The notes under the pieces: generated by a model
Databases searched by the model: none
What the model saw: the letters and a program-made list of their open reading frames with translations, nothing else
What the model was told of the DNA's origin: nothing
Made by a program: the position numbers and the translations under genes
NCBI RefSeq assembly: GCF_002813775.1
Contig: NZ_CP020370.1
Span: 2,877,501-2,941,500, forward strand
Reading direction: 5' to 3'
From: Candidatus Thiodictyon syntrophicum
GTDB taxonomy: Bacteria > Pseudomonadota > Gammaproteobacteria > Chromatiales > Chromatiaceae
Length of the DNA: 64,000 bases
Shown: positions 59,999-64,000 of the stretch, piece by piece
Position numbering within the stretch: the first letter of the stretch is position 1
How the letters are laid out: each line of letters opens with the position of its first letter

Positions 59999-61924
59999 CT
60001 ATTTCAGGACCGGGAACTTGAAGTAGCCGACATAACCGTGCTTGGCATCCTCGTTCGCGCCGGGCGCACCGGTATCGGACTCGCCATAGGGATGCTGGAC
60101 GACGCCCATCAGATAGGCGTGACCCTTGAGGTCCGGGTACCAGTAGGGGGAGGTGGTCTCAGAGCCGTAGGGGGTGGTGAGGACCCGGGTCAGTTTGCCC
60201 GCACGCAGGTCGTAGGACCAGATGGCATCGTTCTGGTGACCGCTGCCGGTGTCCTCGCCGATGATGAGGGTGTTGTAGCGGGGCAGGTAGGTCAGGTTGT
60301 CCGGATTGGCGAGCCCGTTCAGGCTACAGGTGTTGGTGGTCTTGTTGTCGGTGTCCTTATCGAGGCTTCCCGCCACCGGGGTACCGGCGAGCAGGCCGCT
60401 CATCTGGACGACCACATAGGCGCTGGCGATCGGGTTGCCGGCGGTGTCCTTGACCCGGCCGGCCATGGGCAACTGATAGACGGCACCGCAATCGTTCCTG
60501 GCGAGCCGGATTTGATTGGGTCCGCCGACATCGGAGCCGGTGTTGTTTTCCATGCCCTTATTCAACTCGGAGATGGCCATGTAGGCGACGCGCTGCTCCG
60601 GGTTGAAGGTGAAGCCCTCGACCTTGCGGAACTCGGTCGCCGCCCCGTGCATGGCGGCATAGCGGCGGGTCTCAAGACGCGACAGGAGGCTGTCGCTCAC
60701 CGTGCCCCGGGCCTTCAGGCACTCGTGATTGGCCGCACCGTGACCGGCATTGATGGAGGTGAAGCCGGCCCCGCAGGTGCCGTCGTCCGGGCTGTTGAGC
60801 GCACCCACCTCGTAGAGGTTGTCGAAGGTCTGGCCGGCGATGGCGGCCTGGACGTCCGCCGAGGTTGCGTGACCCAGGTTGACCCAGGAGATCGCGCCGC
60901 GTCCGCCCTTGGCCTCATTGCCGCTGAGCTGGGTCCACTTGGCGGCATAGAGGGTGCCCGCGCCCAGGTCCCCCGCCGTGTCGGCGATGAACATCAACAG
61001 CATGGTATTGGTGCCGTCGTCGGTGATATAGACGGTCTTGGCGTCCGGCATGGCATAGGACAGCTCGCTGGCCATGCGGCCCATGGCGAAGTGCTTCGCG
61101 ACGCTCGCCAGAGCGTCCGCTCCGACGGCGACCTCGAGCGGCCAGCCATACCGGTAGGGGTTCATGTGGTCACGGGCATTCGCGCAACTGGGGGCGTACT
61201 GCGCGTCGCTGCCGTCCACCAGATACTGGACCATCGCCGACTCGTAGTTGCTGGGGCGCTGCTTGGCGGGGTCCGCATTGGCGCAGGCGTCGGTACCCCC
61301 GGTCTGGCTGCTCCACATGCGGGCATCGGGCTCGTACTCCTCGCTGCCTAAGTGGGTGCCCCAGGGCGAGACGCTGCCGGCGCAGTGGACCCAGCCGCCT
61401 TGGTAGCCCTTGAAGTCGACATAGCGGGTGGCCTGGGGACTGAGGGTGCCGTCGGACCCCTGATTCAACAGCGTCTGATAGATGGCCCCCGGGCGGCTCT
61501 CGAAGTGCGAGATCAGGTAAAGCCGCTGGTCCTGACCCTGGATTAGTGAGTTGAAGTCGTTGTCGTTGGAGATGCGCGGCGTGGCACCGTCCAGGACGGG
61601 CTGGTCGCGGATGTCGTAGATGGCACCGAACTTCAGCTTCGCCGTAGCATGGATGCCGCCGTTGGCCTCCAGCAGTGGCAGCTCGGCGCCGCTGCGCAGC
61701 AGCACATTGTAGCCGGTCATCTCAAGCGTACCGTTCACCTTGGCCGCCTCGGAAGACAGGATCAGTTGCTTGTCGACCTCATTGCCGGACATCTCGACGC
61801 TGGGCTGGTTGGTCGTTGCCCCGGGGACCGGGACCGGTTCCGGCTGAACCTGGCCGGCAAGGACGGGGCCCGCGGCGAACAGGGCGGCGGCGATGGCCGC
61901 GGGGAGCTGGGCCTTGAGGTGCAT
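59999..61924 (-). CDS. PhoX-like secreted phosphatase (DUF839)
   Basis: 641 residues from the ATG at 61924; the frame upstream to 62074 is not supported. Sec-type signal peptide (1-23), whereas most PhoX proteins use Tat. The PhoX/DUF839 signature is present: VSPWGTHLGSEEYEPDA, FMAMG-like KHFAMGRMASELSYA, VYITDDGTNTMLLMFIAD, and late NPDNLTYLPRYNTLIIGEDT. PhoX uses Ca2+ and Fe3+ to hydrolyse phosphomonoesters. Together with the secreted GDPD 5 kb away it suggests organic-phosphate use. No Pho box recognised upstream. Confidence 0.85.
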   Translation of the reverse strand: MHLKAQLPAAIAAALFAAGPVLAGQVQPEPVPVPGATTNQPSVEMSGNEVDKQLILSSEAAKVNGTLEMTGYNVLLRSGAELPLLEANGGIHATAKLKFGAIYDIRDQPVLDGATPRISNDNDFNSLIQGQDQRLYLISHFESRPGAIYQTLLNQGSDGTLSPQATRYVDFKGYQGGWVHCAGSVSPWGTHLGSEEYEPDARMWSSQTGGTDACANADPAKQRPSNYESAMVQYLVDGSDAQYAPSCANARDHMNPYRYGWPLEVAVGADALASVAKHFAMGRMASELSYAMPDAKTVYITDDGTNTMLLMFIADTAGDLGAGTLYAAKWTQLSGNEAKGGRGAISWVNLGHATSADVQAAIAGQTFDNLYEVGALNSPDDGTCGAGFTSINAGHGAANHECLKARGTVSDSLLSRLETRRYAAMHGAATEFRKVEGFTFNPEQRVAYMAISELNKGMENNTGSDVGGPNQIRLARNDCGAVYQLPMAGRVKDTAGNPIASAYVVVQMSGLLAGTPVAGSLDKDTDNKTTNTCSLNGLANPDNLTYLPRYNTLIIGEDTGSGHQNDAIWSYDLRAGKLTRVLTTPYGSETTSPYWYPDLKGHAYLMGVVQHPYGESDTGAPGANEDAKHGYVGYFKFPVLK

Positions 61925-62155
61925 GGGGATCTCCAGAGGGCGCGAAGAATTGGGAAACACAGGGGGGCGCGAGCCATCGCAAACCGGGGCGACGCATCCT
62001 TGCGGGATGATAGCGACCCTCTGTGACCGCACCATTGCGGGCGGATGACGAACTGCCGACCCACATCCGGCCATTGCTCACGCCAGGTCGGCAAGCTCGC
62101 CAGGAAATACCATCGTCTTGAAGCGGGCGCGGCCCGGCTGGGGACGCTCTTGCGT

Positions 62156-62617
62156 TCAGGGGGCCGGGCTGAAGTCTTGAAGATAGGGGTTGTCGGTGCG
62201 CCGCTGAATCTGGAGATAGGGCCGGTTGGCGGCCTTGTGGCAGCGATTGCAGGCGGCCAGAAGGTCATCGTAGGCCGTGTCGACGCGGCCCTGATCACCC
62301 ACCTCGACCGCCTGTTCCAGGGCCTCGAAGGCGGGCGTCAGGTTGGCGGTGAGGAGTCTGCCGATCGCGATCCCGTCGCACTCCTCGATCTTCTCGACCT
62401 CCTCGATCACCTCCTCCACCTCATGAACATAAAAGCCCTGGAGCGGCCGGTTCTGGGCACTGACCGCCAAACCCAGCTTGTGCACATAGTATTGGAGCCG
62501 CCCCATCCAGGCGACCAGGCCCGAATCAGGTTCACTCGTCGCACCCGCCACGGGCAAGGACAAGGCGCCCAGCAGCACGAGGTGAAAGGCAACGATTCGA
62601 TTCTGTTTCATCGACAT
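62156..62617 (-). CDS. Monohaem c-type cytochrome-like periplasmic protein
   Basis: 153 residues from the ATG at 62617; an ATG 6 bases later is also possible. A signal peptide (to about residue 25) is followed by a helical domain and a single haem attachment site CNRCH (Cys123, Cys126, His127) followed by KAANRPYLQIQ. The AACNxCHKA..PYL pattern is found in small secreted haem proteins of purple bacteria that resemble cytochrome c' without its full bundle. It may carry electrons or bind a ligand. Upstream of and same strand as the PhoX gene, 231 bases apart, so probably a separate transcript. Confidence 0.78.
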   Translation of the reverse strand: MSMKQNRIVAFHLVLLGALSLPVAGATSEPDSGLVAWMGRLQYYVHKLGLAVSAQNRPLQGFYVHEVEEVIEEVEKIEECDGIAIGRLLTANLTPAFEALEQAVEVGDQGRVDTAYDDLLAACNRCHKAANRPYLQIQRRTDNPYLQDFSPAP

Positions 62618-62705
62618 GTCTCGACAGTCTCCAGGTTTAAGGGATCGCAGCCCGCGCGTCACCCGACGGCTGAGCCATGGCATCGTCTCCTGTTGCGACG
62701 TGCCT

Positions 62706-62852
<147 letters not shown>

Positions 62853-62854
62853 TG

Positions 62855-63598
62855 CTAGGCCACGACGGCCCCGAGGCTGAGGGTATGCAGTATCCGTGCG
62901 CCCAGTTCCGCCGGGCTGCGGGAGATCAGTTCCCGCGGGATGCCGTGACGCACGGTGAGCCGCTCGAAGTCCTCGAATCCATATGACACCATGAAGGGAT
63001 GGATACCGGCGCCCACTGCCGCCTGGTAATCGGCGGCCTCGTCGCCGCAGGCAAAGGCGAGCGCCGGATTGACATCGAAGCGGTCGCGGATGGTGCGGAA
63101 GGCGTCGAGCTTGCCCAGGGCCAGCGGCAAATGGACCAGGAAGTCGAACCGGGCCGGGTCGAAGCCCTCCCGTTTGAACAGGGCCTCGAGGGTATCGACC
63201 GGATCGCGGGTGATGTTGCGGGTCACGATCCCGACCCGCACGCCCGGCCGACCCGCGAGCCGATCCAGCAACTGCGCCATCCCGTCATAGAGGTGCCCTT
63301 CGTCCCGGTAGACCTCGGTCAGGGTGGCGATGATCCGTGAGCGCTTCTGCCGGGCGATCTGCTTGCGCAGATTGCGGGGGAACTCCTTGATCCCGCCCAG
63401 ATACTTGAACACGTGGCGGCGCTTCTGGAAGCGGGCAAGCGGACCTAAGTCCATACCGTGCATGGCGAAGGTCTTGTCGATGGCGCTGAAGGCATCCACG
63501 GTGGTGCCGTCGGCGTCGAGGATGACCAAGCGGTCGTTGCTATACATAGGCAAATTGAAACCCGCGCGGGTGGGGCGCGCCTTGGACTGTTTCGCCAT
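62855..63598 (-). CDS. HAD-superfamily phosphatase
   Basis: 247 residues from the ATG at 63598; the ATG at 63547 (MYSNDRLVILDADG) may be the true start because the first 17 residues are basic and unlike the family. Motif I LDADGTT (nucleophile Asp28, Asp30), motif II VGIVTRN, motif III Lys of ALGKLDAF, motif IV FACGDEAADYQAA. A helical cap lies between motifs I and II. Phosphoglycolate-phosphatase-like subgroup; substrate unknown. A repeat element abuts its 3' end. Confidence 0.85.
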   Translation of the reverse strand: MAKQSKARPTRAGFNLPMYSNDRLVILDADGTTVDAFSAIDKTFAMHGMDLGPLARFQKRRHVFKYLGGIKEFPRNLRKQIARQKRSRIIATLTEVYRDEGHLYDGMAQLLDRLAGRPGVRVGIVTRNITRDPVDTLEALFKREGFDPARFDFLVHLPLALGKLDAFRTIRDRFDVNPALAFACGDEAADYQAAVGAGIHPFMVSYGFEDFERLTVRHGIPRELISRSPAELGARILHTLSLGAVVA

Positions 63599-63875
63599 CC
63601 GGCTGCCGACGCCTTACACCGCCCTCAAGGCAGGGCCTGCCTGGATCAGCCGCGGGCCAGGCAACCAGAGTGTAGCGGAAGGCTTGGTACCCTCCGGCAG
63701 GCACGCCGCGTCTTCGCGTTGCCACAACCCGGCGGTCAGCATTGCAACACGCAAGGGGCCGCGACCGCAATGACCCCACGCCCGGCGAGGAGCCGGTGCG
63801 GGCCTTGGCGACCATGCCGCCCGGCGCCCGGGCGGCTGACCAAGGTCCCGGACCGGTGGGCCGCGGGGCGCGCGC
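63599..63875. other. Gene-free interval
   Basis: About 280 bases between the 3' end of the right-edge gene and the HAD gene. Nothing recognised beyond GC-rich sequence. Confidence 0.3.
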
Positions 63876-64000
63876 TCATTGCGGGGTCGGGGCCAGGTGT
63901 TGCGGCCCGGTCGCGGTTGCGCGTTGCTGGATCACGTCGAACAGACACTTCTCGACGGTGTCGATGACGCGGTCCCAGCCGAGTGTCTCGGCGGTCGCCC
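63876..64000 (-). CDS. C-terminus of a gene running off the right edge
   Basis: The last 41 codons end at the TGA at 63876-63878 and read ATAETLGWDRVIDTVEKCLF, then DVIQQRATATGPQHLAPTPQ. The amphipathic helix with TLGWDRVIDTVEKCL resembles the last helix of GT-B glycosyltransferases, but this is weak. Codon composition supports coding. Confidence 0.55.
   Translation of the reverse strand, partial: ATAETLGWDRVIDTVEKCLFDVIQQRATATGPQHLAPTPQ

Noticed and set aside
61925-62155. Pho box upstream of the PhoX-like gene
   Set aside because: Only a weak TTCGTCAT half-site was seen, and not the two spaced CTGTCAT-like repeats expected for PhoB.

Overview
The window is about 70% G+C by eye and carries ordinary gammaproteobacterial-type genes. 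It includes exosortase-sorted (PEP-CTERM/VPLP) secreted proteins, many fragments of Rpn-type (COG5464) nuclease genes, ovothiol synthesis, a short LOV photoreceptor and several families of intergenic palindromes. I infer a purple sulfur bacterium of the Chromatiaceae (Thiodictyon/Thiocystis/Lamprocystis type). No photosynthesis or sulfur-oxidation gene lies in the window, so this rests on overall character only.

Left part (1-20.5 kb): a polysaccharide deacetylase with an N-terminal zinc ribbon runs off the left edge. A divergent two-gene operon follows, made of an unknown protein and a large SNF2 helicase. Next are an Rpn remnant, a thiamine-binding protein, a secreted PEGA-SUMF1 protein beside a secreted coiled-coil protein, an AAA/DUF4143 ATPase, an NmrA-like protein, a short LOV protein, a Tat-exported metallo-beta-lactamase-fold hydrolase and a 962-residue Gly/Ala-rich VPLP-CTERM protein.

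20.5-25.5 kb is a decayed accessory region. It holds at least four Rpn gene remnants, an intact UPF0175 antitoxin overlapping a broken PIN toxin, a DUF4258-DUF2283 pair sitting between two direct copies of an Rpn 3' end, a PEP-CTERM protein of DVUA0089 type and a truncated DNRLRE/collagen-like protein.

25.6-44.9 kb: a membrane histidine kinase with a FixJ-type regulator converges on an RND efflux pair. Then come a methyltransferase, OvoA (ovothiol), a MalY/PatB aminotransferase, a Uma2 nuclease, a membrane-anchored NACHT NTPase, a Fic protein, a HipBA-like pair and a PagL-like lipid A deacylase.

45-64 kb: a LOG-domain protein with a large extra N-terminus, a thioredoxin-type glutathione peroxidase coupled to a secreted unknown, ferredoxin-NADP reductase, a DUF4921/GalT-like protein, an MgtE_N-CorA chimera, a secreted glycerophosphodiesterase, two CTERM proteins, a hybrid histidine kinase, a PhoX-like phosphatase, a monohaem cytochrome-like protein and a HAD hydrolase. 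The C-terminus of another gene runs off the right edge. GDPD and PhoX suggest extracytoplasmic phosphoester scavenging.

The most unusual content is between the genes. At least three families of nested palindromes have conserved outer arms around different inner palindromes. A further four-copy element has arms that are hexamer microsatellites (GTTGTC/GACAAC) around a conserved core of about 52 nt. Several of these repeats abut or supply gene ends. No tRNA, rRNA, CRISPR array or complete insertion sequence was recognised.
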